NCBI RefSeq assembly: GCF_025399895.1
Contig: NZ_JAODUA010000030.1
Span: 1 to 51,886, forward strand
From: Streptomyces sp. ASQP_92
Lineage (GTDB): Bacteria; Actinomycetota; Actinomycetes; Streptomycetales; Streptomycetaceae
Direction: 5' to 3'
DNA length: 51,886 nt
Shown: positions 6,381 to 14,954 of the stretch, piece by piece
How positions within the stretch are numbered: the stretch's first letter is position 1
Layout: the number at the start of each line of letters is the position of its first letter
Made by a program: the position numbers and the translations under genes
Notes under the pieces: generated by a model
Databases searched by the model: none
Told to the model about the DNA's origin: nothing
What the model saw: the letters and a program-made list of their open reading frames with translations, nothing else

Positions 6381-8996
6381 ATGTCGAAAGCGGCGCTCGC
6401 CGCGGTGCACCCGTACCCGGCTGGCGATGCCACGGAAAGCTCTGCGGGCATTCCTCGGCAGCGGGCCGTGCTGCGGTCGGTACCGGCCTCCGGGACGCCA
6501 GGCGACGGCTGCTTGGACGACCCGCTGCGTCTGGGCCGCGCGATGCGACTGCGGCTTCTCGCTGCGGTCCAGGCGCTGCTGGCCCACCCGTCAATCGCCG
6601 GGCAGTCGGACGTGGCGAAGCTCGCGGCCGTCGTGCTGTACGCGAAGTCGCGGGCACCGAAGGGTGCGAAGACCGACAACGTGACGTCGATCTGGGTTGC
6701 GGAGCTGGGTCGTTGGATGGGCGTGGGCGAGTCCACGGTCAGCCGGCGGGTGCTGGCGCCGCTGCGTGCGTCGGACGCCGTGCACACCAAGGTGGTGACG
6801 GACGAGAAGGGGCATCCGACCGGGCTCGACTGCCTGGTCATGCCGCTGTGGAACGCCCGTAAGAGCGGGGGAGCGGGGCACCCGCTGGCGCTGTCGAAGG
6901 CGGAGTTGGCGACGCTGCTGCGCCTCCTGGAGTCCCTGTTCGGGCACGGCTGGGCGCCGGAGGGCAAGAAGCCGACGCCGCCGGGGCTGTTGGCCGGCCG
7001 TCGAGGTAAGGGGGCTGCGACCGACCGGCTCGGGCTGCTGCTGATGGTGCTGAACACGAGGGCGTCGGGCTGGCTGCGGCTGTGCGGTGGCTCGGTGAAG
7101 GCGAAGGAGGGGCGGGGGGCTGCAACGCTGGCCCGGCTGCTGGGCTGCTCGCCGGCGGGGGCCCGCAAGGTCCTGGCCCGGCTGGCGGAGGCTGGTGTCG
7201 TCGCGCGGCAACGGAAGCCGACGTCGACGCGGATGAACGGCCGGGGCAAGGTCATGCTGCTCCCCGTCGCCCGCGCGTACGGCCGCACTCTGGCCCCTGT
7301 GGAGGCGGTTTTGGGGCCTGGCGCCGTATTTTCGCAGCGTCCCGATGGTGCAGTCGAAGATCATGCTCCGACCGGTGCTGCTGTGGCCCTTGGTAGGACT
7401 GAGATCTGCGGCGCTGAGGGCGCCGGGGATGCGGCGGATGAGGAGCGTCCCGATAGTGCAGAGCTCCACGCAGACCACGCTTCTGTGGTGCCTCCTGTGG
7501 TTCCTCCACAGCTTGATCGTCGTTTTTCCGGCGAAAGCCGTGGGGGTGAAGGCCGTCTGCCGGAGCGCGTGTGCATGCGCGAGGACCAGCCCGTCGCCGC
7601 CGCAACCGGCGTTGCCAAGACCGGGTCGCCGGTGGCTGAGGACAGCCCGCTACGCGGGGAACAGCCGAAGAAGTCCCCGATCGACGAGCAGGTGGGGCAG
7701 CGCACTGCCGCGGCCGGTGAGCGCTTCCGGCCGAAAGCCGTGCGCGGTGGCAAAACGCAACAGCCGCGGAGGATGGCCCTTCCCGCTGATCTTGGTCTGC
7801 GGGTGGCTCTGGGGCCGGTCTCGTGGCTGTGGAAGCAGCTGTCAGGCTGGCAGCAGGACCAGGTGGAGCAGGCCGCGAAGGCGGAGCTGAAGCAGCTGGC
7901 GGGCCTAGGTGTAGTGCCGGAGCATGCGCCACGACTCCTGGCAGACCGGCTTGCTGACCGCCTTCAGGAGACCGGCGGTGAGGTCCTGGTCGACAAGCCG
8001 TACGGGTGGCTGATCGGCCGGGGTCTGGTGCGGCGGCCGTCGTGCACCGACCGGCGCTGCGACGACGGAATCCGGCTGGACACCGGCGGCGAGTGCGAGA
8101 GTTGCGGCAACGTCATCCACCTCCGCCGTGCCTGGCGTGCCCGGATCGGCGCGGACATTGACCGGGAGCTGCCCGGGCTGGCAGACGGCAAGCGCCGTCA
8201 CATCCTTGAAGAGCGGCTGCGCGAGCGGGTCGCCATCGAGGCGGAGGATCTCGTGTGTCGTCAGGAGCAGGCCCGCGCGAACAAGGCCCGGCGCGACGCA
8301 GCTCGCGTGGCTGACCAGGAGCGGGCCGCTGCCGAACGGGCGGCTGCGGCTGCGGCCGATGCGGTCCAGCAGGCGCTGGCGTGTGAGGACTGCGGGCAGC
8401 CGCAGGCCGGCGGACTGTGTGAGGCGTGCGGCTACCGGCGCCGCACGCGGGAGGTGTTGCAGGAGGCCGCGTGGGCGGAGGCGGCGTGGACGGCCGTCGA
8501 CTTCTCCAACGGCCAGTTGCAGGCCGCGGCGGATCGGGCCCTGGTCGTGCTGCGTCAGGAGGCGGAACGTGCCGGGCAGTTGCTGCGCGACGCCCTGAGC
8601 GGGAGCTGCCATGTCGAAGAGCCGGAGGCGGTGGCGGCCAGCACCGCCTACGCGGTGCAGCACCGCGCCGAAGAGCTACGCGAGGAGGCACGACGCCTGG
8701 CGCTCGCCGCCCTGGCACACTGCCCAGAGGCGGACGCTGAGGCCCAACGTGCCTGGTCGGCGGAGCAGGCACGTCGCCCGCACGACTTCTACCGCCAAGG
8801 GCCTGACGCTGACGCTCCGGCGCGTGAAGCGGCGTTGTTGGCACGTCAGCGCACTGCTCACTACCTTCTCGACGAGCGCCTGCGGCGCCTGAGCGATCCG
8901 GCGTCGTGTACGGCGGCGGAGCCTGTGAGCTGGTCGGTCCGGCTGGGCCAGATGGCTGGCCGTGTTCTGTCCGACGAGGGCTGCGCCGCTGGCTGA
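6381..8996 (+). CDS. Large HTH/zinc-finger protein, putative plasmid replication initiator (871 aa)
   Basis: Two winged-HTH modules are visible: residues about 102-140 (IWVAELGRWMGVGESTVSRR) and 247-279 (ATLARLLGCSPAGARKVLAR). After a variable linker (310-465) come two zinc sites: C555/C560/C572/C575 and C668/C671/C680/C683, followed by long Ala/Arg/Glu helices. I recall similar 'helix-turn-helix domain' proteins from Streptomyces replicons. A DciA-like gene and dnaB follow on the same strand, which suggests that it is the origin-binding initiator, analogous in layout to rep1/rep2 of Streptomyces linear plasmids; that role is inference. Start ATG 6381 (MSKAAL) was chosen over ATG 6351 because the extra ten residues (LCGRGC...) look non-coding. 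Confidence 0.7.
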   Translation: MSKAALAAVHPYPAGDATESSAGIPRQRAVLRSVPASGTPGDGCLDDPLRLGRAMRLRLLAAVQALLAHPSIAGQSDVAKLAAVVLYAKSRAPKGAKTDNVTSIWVAELGRWMGVGESTVSRRVLAPLRASDAVHTKVVTDEKGHPTGLDCLVMPLWNARKSGGAGHPLALSKAELATLLRLLESLFGHGWAPEGKKPTPPGLLAGRRGKGAATDRLGLLLMVLNTRASGWLRLCGGSVKAKEGRGAATLARLLGCSPAGARKVLARLAEAGVVARQRKPTSTRMNGRGKVMLLPVARAYGRTLAPVEAVLGPGAVFSQRPDGAVEDHAPTGAAVALGRTEICGAEGAGDAADEERPDSAELHADHASVVPPVVPPQLDRRFSGESRGGEGRLPERVCMREDQPVAAATGVAKTGSPVAEDSPLRGEQPKKSPIDEQVGQRTAAAGERFRPKAVRGGKTQQPRRMALPADLGLRVALGPVSWLWKQLSGWQQDQVEQAAKAELKQLAGLGVVPEHAPRLLADRLADRLQETGGEVLVDKPYGWLIGRGLVRRPSCTDRRCDDGIRLDTGGECESCGNVIHLRRAWRARIGADIDRELPGLADGKRRHILEERLRERVAIEAEDLVCRQEQARANKARRDAARVADQERAAAERAAAAAADAVQQALACEDCGQPQAGGLCEACGYRRRTREVLQEAAWAEAAWTAVDFSNGQLQAAADRALVVLRQEAERAGQLLRDALSGSCHVEEPEAVAASTAYAVQHRAEELREEARRLALAALAHCPEADAEAQRAWSAEQARRPHDFYRQGPDADAPAREAALLARQRTAHYLLDERLRRLSDPASCTAAEPVSWSVRLGQMAGRVLSDEGCAAG

Positions 8997-9798
8997 TCGC
9001 GCTTCACTAAACCGATCGTGGTCGGGTGATCGTGGCACTACGATCCGTGTTCCGGCACCCGTTGTCGAGGCTCGGCCCCTGCTTCAGAGAGGTCTCATGA
9101 CGCACAACCTCCGTGTGCACCGCTCGAACGTCAGCAAGTTGTTTGCGGAGAGGCGGCGCAACACGGTGCAGTTCTGCGGCACCCCCATCGAGTTCTTCGG
9201 ACATCCGCATCGGGGTGCCGCTCGTTCTGACCACGACGGCGCACGAGCCGCTGCTACTAGCAGGCCCCGTCGAAGGCTGGCTCCCCCAGGCACACCCCGC
9301 TCTCGTCCTCACGAAGGCTGCAAGACCTGTGGCGCTTGTCGGCGCCTCACCGAGCAGACGGTCGAGCCCCGCCTGGAGGGCAACGCCAACGGGCCGCATG
9401 GCTGCGGTTCTCTTTCACCTGGCCCGCCATCTCCGACTGCTCCAGATCTGGGGGGTCTGAAAGTAGTGATCCTCCAGCTGGGCCGCATGCTTTGACTGCG
9501 AACGATCTAGGTTGCCAGCGACAGAGCTGGCGGCGGCGTGGCTGAACGGTCCGCCGAAACCGTCCCCGCGGTGGCGCCTGACCGTGAAGGGCGCGCCGAC
9601 GGCTATCTGGACGCTCGCCGGGACGTCAAACGCCGACGCTGATTCGGCAGTTGATGAGCGAGGAACGGCTGCTGCCGCTGGAACGACAACTCCAAGGGCT
9701 TGAGAGCACTGTCCGGTGTGAAAGGAACGACTCTGCGTGGGGCGTAGTTCGATCGCGGTGCGGGTACCACGTCCTTCTCCCGTCTGCTGGGGCAGCCA
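8997..9798. other. 0.8-kb spacer between rep-like gene and dciA-like gene, candidate origin
   Basis: It lies between the putative initiator and the helicase genes. It contains one weak ORF (9097-9495) and otherwise no good coding signal. No iterons, AT-rich island or clear DnaA boxes could be recognised by eye, so origin function is only suggested by position. Confidence 0.25.
9097..9495 (+). pseudogene. Small ORF with probable frame disruption
   Basis: ATG 9097 follows AGAGAGG at good spacing and opens MTHNLRVHRSNVSKLFAERR, with GC-rich third positions up to about 9205. After that, coding bias moves to the +2 frame (IGVPLVLTTTAHEPLLLAG..., ending at 9460), while the original frame becomes Pro/Arg-rich and runs to 9495. 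This looks like one gene of about 120 aa broken near 9200. Not recognised. Confidence 0.35.
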
Positions 9799-10554
9799 AT
9801 GACGCATCAAGGGCGGCCGGCTGAACCCGGAAGCGTCGAGAACGATCTCGCCCGGATGGCCCTGCGTGCCGCGAGAGAGGGGGCGCGGCGCCGCATGGCC
9901 CAAGACGGCGTAGGGGCCATCCCGCGCAGAAGGAAGGACCGGCGCGGCACCAGCGCCGTACCTCTGCGGACGGCGCTCTACGAGCTGTTCGCGGACGTGC
10001 AGATCAATACTCCACAGGCACAGATGATCCGTAGCGTATACGCCGAATGGGAGAGGGTATCTGCAGCGCTCGCCGACAACGTTCGCCCCATCTCCTTTGA
10101 CCCTGACAGTGGTGCCCTGCACGTGCACACGGTCTCAGCGGCATGGGCCGCACAGCTACAACTGCTCGCCCCGCTACTCATTACTCGGCTCAACGATCAG
10201 TTGAGCAGGGTCCAGGTCCGCCGCATACGTGTGCATGTTCCGGATATCCCGCCCCCAGTCGTCTGCGGTGCCGACGCTGGGACACCGCCAAAACTCATGG
10301 CTGCCTTGAGCCGACAGCGCCAAGACACGGCCCGCGAGCCTGAAGGTCGATTGGGGGAAGACCGGGAGCCGCAGCAGCACAGAAGCCGGCAACAAGCGGG
10401 GCAAAGATCCGCAGCCACCGTCTACTACCAGGCGCTGATCAGAGCACGTCAGTTGGGCTCGGCCGTCAGGATCACGCCGCCGTCCCCGCGGCCAAGGCCA
10501 GGAGAGCTGCCGCACAGCAACCATCAGCAAAGGAGCACAGGTGGAGAAGCCTGA
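9799..10554 (+). CDS. DciA-like (DUF721) protein, putative replicative helicase loader (251 aa)
   Basis: DciA binds and loads the replicative helicase DnaB in most bacteria; actinobacterial DciA is normally encoded beside recF/gyrB. Here residues about 17-35 (DLARMALRAAREGARRR) match the actinobacterial N-terminal signature, and residues 55-150 carry the DUF721 fold: ALYELFADVQINTP, then ALHVHTVSAAWAAQLQLLAP, LLITRLNDQL and VRRIRVHVPD. The C-terminal 90 residues are polar and probably disordered. Its end overlaps the dnaB start by 14 nt, so loader and helicase would be made together. Finding it as a paired accessory copy is unusual. Start ATG 9799 has only a weak GGGGCAG motif. Confidence 0.8.
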   Translation: MTHQGRPAEPGSVENDLARMALRAAREGARRRMAQDGVGAIPRRRKDRRGTSAVPLRTALYELFADVQINTPQAQMIRSVYAEWERVSAALADNVRPISFDPDSGALHVHTVSAAWAAQLQLLAPLLITRLNDQLSRVQVRRIRVHVPDIPPPVVCGADAGTPPKLMAALSRQRQDTAREPEGRLGEDREPQQHRSRQQAGQRSAATVYYQALIRARQLGSAVRITPPSPRPRPGELPHSNHQQRSTGGEA

Positions 10555-11866
10555 CGGTGTAACGCAGTATTCGATGGACGCCGAGAAGGCAGTCCTGAGA
10601 GCCGTTCTCGGATCCTCTGACGCGGTGGCAGACATCGTCGAGATTCTGCATCCCGACGACTTCTACCGGCCCGCACACGGACTGATCTACACCACGATCC
10701 TGGACCTCTACTCCCGCAACGAGCCCCATGACCATATTGCGGTTGCTGCCGAACTGGTGAAGCACGAGCAGCTGGAGCGGGCTGGGGGAGACGAGTACCT
10801 CAGGGCTGTGGCAGGAGGATCTTCAAAACGCAGTGACACCTGGATGAGACAGGCTGAGCGAGTCCAGGCCTTCGCGGTCCTGCGACGGACAAGAGAAGCC
10901 GCGGTCCACATCGAGGACATGGCCGTCGGCGGGGACGCGGAGAACATCGACCAGCTCGCAGACGCTGCCCAGGCAGAGATCTTCGCCGCAACCGTGCGAT
11001 GCCGCACCGGGCTGCCGCCCTCCTACGCGCTCGGCGACATCCTGGAAGGCCTGCTGGACGAGTTCGATGCAGGCGGCCAAACGGGAGTACCCACCGGATT
11101 CACAGATCTCGATTTGCTCACCGGCGGTCTCCACCCCGGCCAGCTCATCGTCATCGCCGCCCGCCCCGCCATGGGCAAGTCAACTTTCGTCCTCAACCTC
11201 CTGCGGAACGCCGCAATCAAAAACAACCTTGCTGCCGCTCTGTTCACGCTGGAACTCGAACGCCTCGACATCAGCCGACGCATCATGTCCGCGGAGGCCC
11301 GCGTTGCACTCCACCACATGCGTGCTGGCATCCTCACCGACGACGACTGGACACGGCTCGCCCGGCGCATGCCGGACGTCAGCACCGCCCCCTTGTTCAT
11401 CCAGGACACCGCATACAGGACGTTCACTGACCTGCGCGCCCATTGCCGACGCCTGCACGCGCAACAACGACTCCGACTGATCGCTGTCGACGCACTCCAT
11501 CTGCTCAACTACGGCACACGCCAACTGGGCTCACGCTACGAGGAAATCTCGGAAATTTCACGATGCCTCAAACTACTTGCTAAGGAACTACAGATCCCCA
11601 TCATCGCTGTTTCCACACTTAACCGTGCCGCAGAGCAACGGGTGGACAAGAAGCCGATGATGAACGACCTGCGAGACTCCGGAGCTCTTGAAGACAATGC
11701 AGACATCGTCATCCTGATTCACCGGGAAGACGCCTACGAGAGAGATTCGCCCCGTGCTGGCGAAGCTGATCTCATCGTGGCGAAACATCGCGACGGGCCG
11801 ACTGCCACAATTACCGTCGCATATCAAGGTCACTACTCCCGGTTCGTCGATATGGCGACGGCCTGA
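10541..11866 (+). CDS. dnaB: DnaB-like replicative DNA helicase (441 aa)
   Basis: Hexameric 5'-3' helicase that unwinds the fork. N-terminal domain at about 8-105 (SMDAEKAVLRAVL, HPDDFYRPAHGLIY); RecA-like C-terminal domain from about 180. Walker A is ARPAMGKST with K213; Walker B ends at D317 (LRLIAVDALHLL). The conserved LRDSGALEDNADIV is at 377-390, and KHRDGPT at 415-421 carries basic residues near the ATP site. Length is close to chromosomal DnaB. GTG 10541 follows AAGGAG with 5-nt spacing and lies inside the end of the dciA-like gene. Low similarity to typical DnaB in the linker suggests a plasmid-specific branch. Confidence 0.93.
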   Translation: MEKPDGVTQYSMDAEKAVLRAVLGSSDAVADIVEILHPDDFYRPAHGLIYTTILDLYSRNEPHDHIAVAAELVKHEQLERAGGDEYLRAVAGGSSKRSDTWMRQAERVQAFAVLRRTREAAVHIEDMAVGGDAENIDQLADAAQAEIFAATVRCRTGLPPSYALGDILEGLLDEFDAGGQTGVPTGFTDLDLLTGGLHPGQLIVIAARPAMGKSTFVLNLLRNAAIKNNLAAALFTLELERLDISRRIMSAEARVALHHMRAGILTDDDWTRLARRMPDVSTAPLFIQDTAYRTFTDLRAHCRRLHAQQRLRLIAVDALHLLNYGTRQLGSRYEEISEISRCLKLLAKELQIPIIAVSTLNRAAEQRVDKKPMMNDLRDSGALEDNADIVILIHREDAYERDSPRAGEADLIVAKHRDGPTATITVAYQGHYSRFVDMATA

Positions 11867-11903
11867 GCTGTACTGTTGTAGCGTCTCAAATCCAGTGTCA
11901 TAA

Positions 11904-11952
11904 TCTCACCGCCCGCTTCATATCGACTGCACTTATGAAGCGGGCCGTGAGA
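11904..11952 (+). terminator. Large hairpin downstream of dnaB
   Basis: Arms 11904-11922 and 11934-11952 pair over 18 of 19 positions with an 11-nt loop, 37 bp after the dnaB stop. It is the natural terminator of the replication operon. The right arm is also copied in the repeat at 12034, so the hairpin may have an additional role. Confidence 0.65.
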
Positions 11953-12055
11953 CACCGCAGGTCAGTGGCCTGCCCGGTACGGCGAGGCATCGTGCCCCCG
12001 GAGGAAATGCACCAGCCGCTGAGACAGCCTCAGATGAAGCGTCGTGAGACACCGC
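11935..12055. repeat. Two imperfect direct repeats ATGAAGCG...GTGAGACACCGC
   Basis: Copy 1 is 11935-11958 and copy 2 is 12034-12055. Both are followed after a short interval by GCAGGTCA-(n)-GGCC. The spacer 11867-12230 (364 bp) has no gene. Such paired elements beside helicase genes can be origin or partition sites, but two copies are too few to call iterons. Confidence 0.35.
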
Positions 12056-12230
12056 GAGAAGCCGCAGGTCACGGCCTCGGCGTATGCAGCGAAGCGCGAG
12101 ATCCTACAGGCCCTTCTGCCGGTCGGGCGATCTGGCGCGCTGGTTCCGAGGTACCTATCACCCCGCCTGGAGCGCGGGCCTGCGTGGGAGTCGGGGGGGA
12201 CCGCCGGGTAGGGCCACCCAAGCTTGAGGG

Positions 12231-13007
12231 TCAGGTGTTGGGCAGGTCGGCGAGGCGGTGGTATTCGGGTTCGAAGCGGACGGTGGCCGTGCCGGTGGTT
12301 TCCCAGCCTCGGAGGGCGATGAGGTCGACCTCGCCCCGCCGCTCTGGGGCGTTCCCGTCTCGGTCGGGGCGGTGCAACAGAAGGATCGTCTCGACCCCCG
12401 CCACGGCCCCGTCCAGCACACCCAGCTCCGCCAGCGAAGGCGTTTCGGTGTCGGGGGCGCCCACATTCTGAACAAGGTGGGCGGTCACGAGAACGGCACA
12501 GTTTCGTTCCTGGGCGAGGTGGTGCAACGCAGTGAGGGTGGCGCCGTCGGAGGGCTCCTGGAAGGAGGCGATGCCGTACCCGTCCATGACGAGAAGATCA
12601 AGGTCCGGCAGACTCGTCAGATCCTTGGACAGATTACTGAAGGGCCATCGGCCACCTTTGAGCTGGTTGCTCCACATCCGCAGCCGGGATCGCTCCATCG
12701 CTGCGCGGGCGTCGTCGATACGGGCGCGCCGGCCCCTGTTGATCGACAGGGGGCGGTCCACGTTGACCGATGTGGTGGCGGCGACCAGGTTGCTCATGAT
12801 CGTGTCGGTGCCGCCTTCGAAGCTGGCGAAGATCACCTGGTGACCGGCTTCGGCGTTGTGGCGCGCCACCCCCAGGGCGAATGCGGTCGTGCCGGAGGAC
12901 GAGCGTGCCGCCACGACCGTAACGAGCCCGCGGGGCATAGCGCCGGCCAGGGCGTCGAAGTCGGAGAGGCCTGTCAGGATGCCGCCGGGCTCCGGGCTTT
13001 TCGTCAT
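12231..13007 (-). CDS. DnaB-like RecA-fold protein with degenerate Walker A (258 aa)
   Basis: It is collinear with the C-terminal ATPase domain of DnaB: GGILTGLSDFDALAGAMPRG corresponds to the GVPTGFTDLD segment, then VVAARSSSGTTAFALGVARH lies where DnaB has IAARPAMGKSTFVLNLLRN. The invariant Walker A Lys is Thr here, so ATP hydrolysis is probably lost. LDLLVMDGYGIASF holds the Walker B position. The DnaB N-terminal domain is missing. It may act as an inactive subunit or regulator of helicase assembly. Start ATG 13007 has GAGAGA upstream; a GTG at 13148 overlapping the previous stop would add 47 Ser/Ala-rich residues. Confidence 0.75.
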   Translation of the reverse strand: MTKSPEPGGILTGLSDFDALAGAMPRGLVTVVAARSSSGTTAFALGVARHNAEAGHQVIFASFEGGTDTIMSNLVAATTSVNVDRPLSINRGRRARIDDARAAMERSRLRMWSNQLKGGRWPFSNLSKDLTSLPDLDLLVMDGYGIASFQEPSDGATLTALHHLAQERNCAVLVTAHLVQNVGAPDTETPSLAELGVLDGAVAGVETILLLHRPDRDGNAPERRGEVDLIALRGWETTGTATVRFEPEYHRLADLPNT

Positions 13008-13103
13008 GGTCTCTCTCATCTGATCACGGGCGAGGCCCGCTTGGTGGACAGCGGTAGGGGAGGTCGTTTGTACGTCCCGTTCCCGGGCGATCCCCGAGCT
13101 TGG

Positions 13104-13148
13104 GGAAGCTGCTTCACGCGCAGATGGCCCCTTCGGAAGCTGCTTCAC
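13104..13148 (-). promoter_or_regulatory. Two identical GGAAGCTGCTTCAC sites, candidate operators
   Basis: Identical 14-bp sequences at 13104-13117 and 13135-13148, each containing the dyad GAAGC-n-GCTTC. They start 31 bp apart, close to three helical turns, so two dimers would bind on one DNA face. They lie 100-140 bp upstream of the DnaB-like start at 13007, the position of an operator or promoter element. Confidence 0.45.
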
Positions 13149-13416
13149 CTGCGGGGAAGTTGGTCAGGGCACCGGGCACGCCTGACGTACCGGTCAGCTC
13201 TCGGCGTACATCTCTCCAAGCCGGCCCGCGCCATCAGCGCGACAACGCCGCGGCGGGCCGTCTCGCCGAATGACGGGGCAGGATATCCGGCGGGCAGGTC
13301 ACGCTCGACCGCATCCACCGCGATATCGATCGTCCGCCGCGAGGTATGCGGACGCGGAACACCCGCTCCGTCCGCGCGACCAGTTCGCGAGTCAACCACT
13401 CTGTGTCCACGCTCAT
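13145..13416 (-). pseudogene. Small gene broken by a frame change
   Basis: ATG 13416-13414 opens MSVDTEWLTRELVARTERVF; near 13348 the coding signal moves to another frame (RRTIDIAVDAVERDLPAGYP ... GVVALMARAGLERC), which runs to the TGA at 13145. Both pieces have strong third-position GC bias in their own frame. Joined, they would make a protein of about 90 aa, unknown in function. Its stop overlaps GTG 13148, so the intact gene may have been coupled to the DnaB-like gene. Confidence 0.45.
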
Positions 13417-13868
13417 ATGACAGAGCGTAGAAGGCCGGAGGGAACGGCATCGAGGAAACCTGTAACGGCCGGCCGTCGGCTTTAGTGCCTGACGCTGTCG
13501 GGGATTTTATTCAGAGGGCGTGGAGTTGGAGCTTGCGCGGTTCTGAATCGGGCAAAGCCGGGCGAATGAGGATCGGCTTGGGCTAGGTTGCACTCAGCTG
13601 GCTGCCGCCACCCCTCAGTTGGCCAGGCCCCCCCCCTGGTCCCGGACCCTGAGCTTAGGCGGCCGCCTCTCTGATCTTGATCCTTCTGGCAGAGCGCGAT
13701 CACGTCAGCCTGCGGGATGGGCGGCGATGCGCCAGGACCGGGGCCGGGGGATGCGCTGCCCGTCGAGGAAGCCCTGGAGTGCGGTTGGATTCCGGGGCGA
13801 ACTGTCACCCGTTCGAGGGACGGCGACCGCCGTGCGGCCACGGGATGCTGGAGGGCGTGAACGAAAGC
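13417..13868. other. Non-coding spacer with C9 run and 12-bp palindrome
   Basis: No convincing gene. It holds the perfect palindrome ACGGCCGGCCGT (13465-13476) and a run of nine C (13628-13636), the longest homopolymer I noticed. The promoter of the DUF6573-like gene should be near its right end. Confidence 0.35.
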
Positions 13869-14222
13869 ATGGCCGGTCCCGTGGCGTCGATACCCACGAG
13901 GGCCGATCTCATCGCGCAGGGTGTGCTGGTCGATGTCCCGGCGCAGCCCACCCACGCTGCGGGGATCACAGTCCCTGTGGCGTTCAGCACTCACGCCTGG
14001 AAGCTCTACATCGGCGATGACCCGGAGGGCCGGCTGCCGCCGATCCTGACCGCTCTTCAACGCGCCCTGACCCGAGCTCCCCACGCGGAAAGCCATGTGA
14101 TCACGGGCGCTACCACCGCGTCCGGGCGTGCAGCCGTCGCCCGCGAGCAACTGCACGCCGAAGTACATCCGGGCGACGACGGGTGGCCCGCACTGCTCCT
14201 GATGCTCCCCACCGACTACTGA
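13869..14222 (+). CDS. DUF6573-like small protein (117 aa)
   Basis: The segment TRADLIAQGVLVDVPAQPTH followed by AGITVPVAFSTHAW resembles proteins I associate with DUF6573, a family common on actinobacterial plasmids and phages with no known function. The rest is compact: LYIGDDPEGRLPPILTALQR and a C-terminal GWPALLLMLPTDY. Start is ambiguous: ATG 13869, GTG 13857 or ATG 13845 are in frame, with GGAGGG at 13850-13855. No operon partner is obvious. Confidence 0.55.
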   Translation: MAGPVASIPTRADLIAQGVLVDVPAQPTHAAGITVPVAFSTHAWKLYIGDDPEGRLPPILTALQRALTRAPHAESHVITGATTASGRAAVAREQLHAEVHPGDDGWPALLLMLPTDY

Positions 14223-14385
14223 GCCGGGGGGTCACGGCCTTTGTCACGCACCCCTGTCACGCCGGATGTCAAGCATCGTCTGCCATCGGCCTTTGACCGG
14301 TGGCAGCCCACCACCAAGACACTGGCGGGTGGTTTCACGCCAAACATCACTGCGCACTCCGGGTATCGACCTACTCTGCGATGCC

Positions 14386-14823
14386 ATGGATGACGAGCTG
14401 ACCAACGACGACCATCTCCGGGCCCTGGCCGCGCTGGAGGCCGTCGTCCAGAACAACGACGGCGCCCTAGAGGTCCTGGCGGGTGGCGCGCACGAGCGCC
14501 CGCTGGCGGCCCTGCTCGCCGCGTACGGACAGCACACGCTTCACCGCGTTCTGCTCGCCGCGTTCGGCATCGAGGCCACCATGACCCACGACGAGACCGG
14601 CCAGCGCGTCGCGGAGCTCAACGGCGATCCCATGGCGCGCATCGTCTTCCTCCTGACTGGCTCCCTGCACCACCAGGCCGTCCTCGCCGGCGACGACCTC
14701 GTCACCGCCAAACGGATCGGCGAATCCATCCTGCTCGCGATCCACGCCTTCACCGACACGGACAACCAGGACGCGTTGACCCTGCTGCGCGCCCTACGCA
14801 ACGAGGCCCTCCGAACTGGCTGA
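14386..14823 (+). CDS. Hypothetical helical protein (145 aa)
   Basis: The frame reads MDDELTNDDHLRALAALEAV and continues as an all-helical, Leu/Ala-rich acidic protein with no Cys. ATG 14386 has no recognisable ribosome-binding site, so the gene may be leaderless; a longer frame from 14266 is rich in Pro/Arg/Ser and less likely. Third-position bias supports coding. Function not recognised. Confidence 0.6.
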   Translation: MDDELTNDDHLRALAALEAVVQNNDGALEVLAGGAHERPLAALLAAYGQHTLHRVLLAAFGIEATMTHDETGQRVAELNGDPMARIVFLLTGSLHHQAVLAGDDLVTAKRIGESILLAIHAFTDTDNQDALTLLRALRNEALRTG

Positions 14824-14954
14824 CGGCGTCGGTCAAAGTCCGATGGCAAACGGCCAAAATTCGGCGGCACAGGACATCACTGCCTCGCATTCCCAGGGAT
14901 TTGAGCGGCGGCCCGGTCGGCGACACCTAGGGATGCCGGCCGGCGCAGGCGACG

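Noticed and set aside
9496..9798. Repeated GAACG(G/A) words as iterons upstream of the DciA-like gene
   Set aside because: Copies are short, irregularly spaced and imperfect; not distinguishable from background.
12258..13430. 390-aa forward frame opposite the DnaB-like gene
   Set aside because: The reverse strand aligns with DnaB through the ATPase domain, so this is a shadow.
13482..14168. 228-aa reverse frame
   Set aside because: Overlaps the DUF6573-like gene; no start signal and Arg/Ser/Pro-rich composition.
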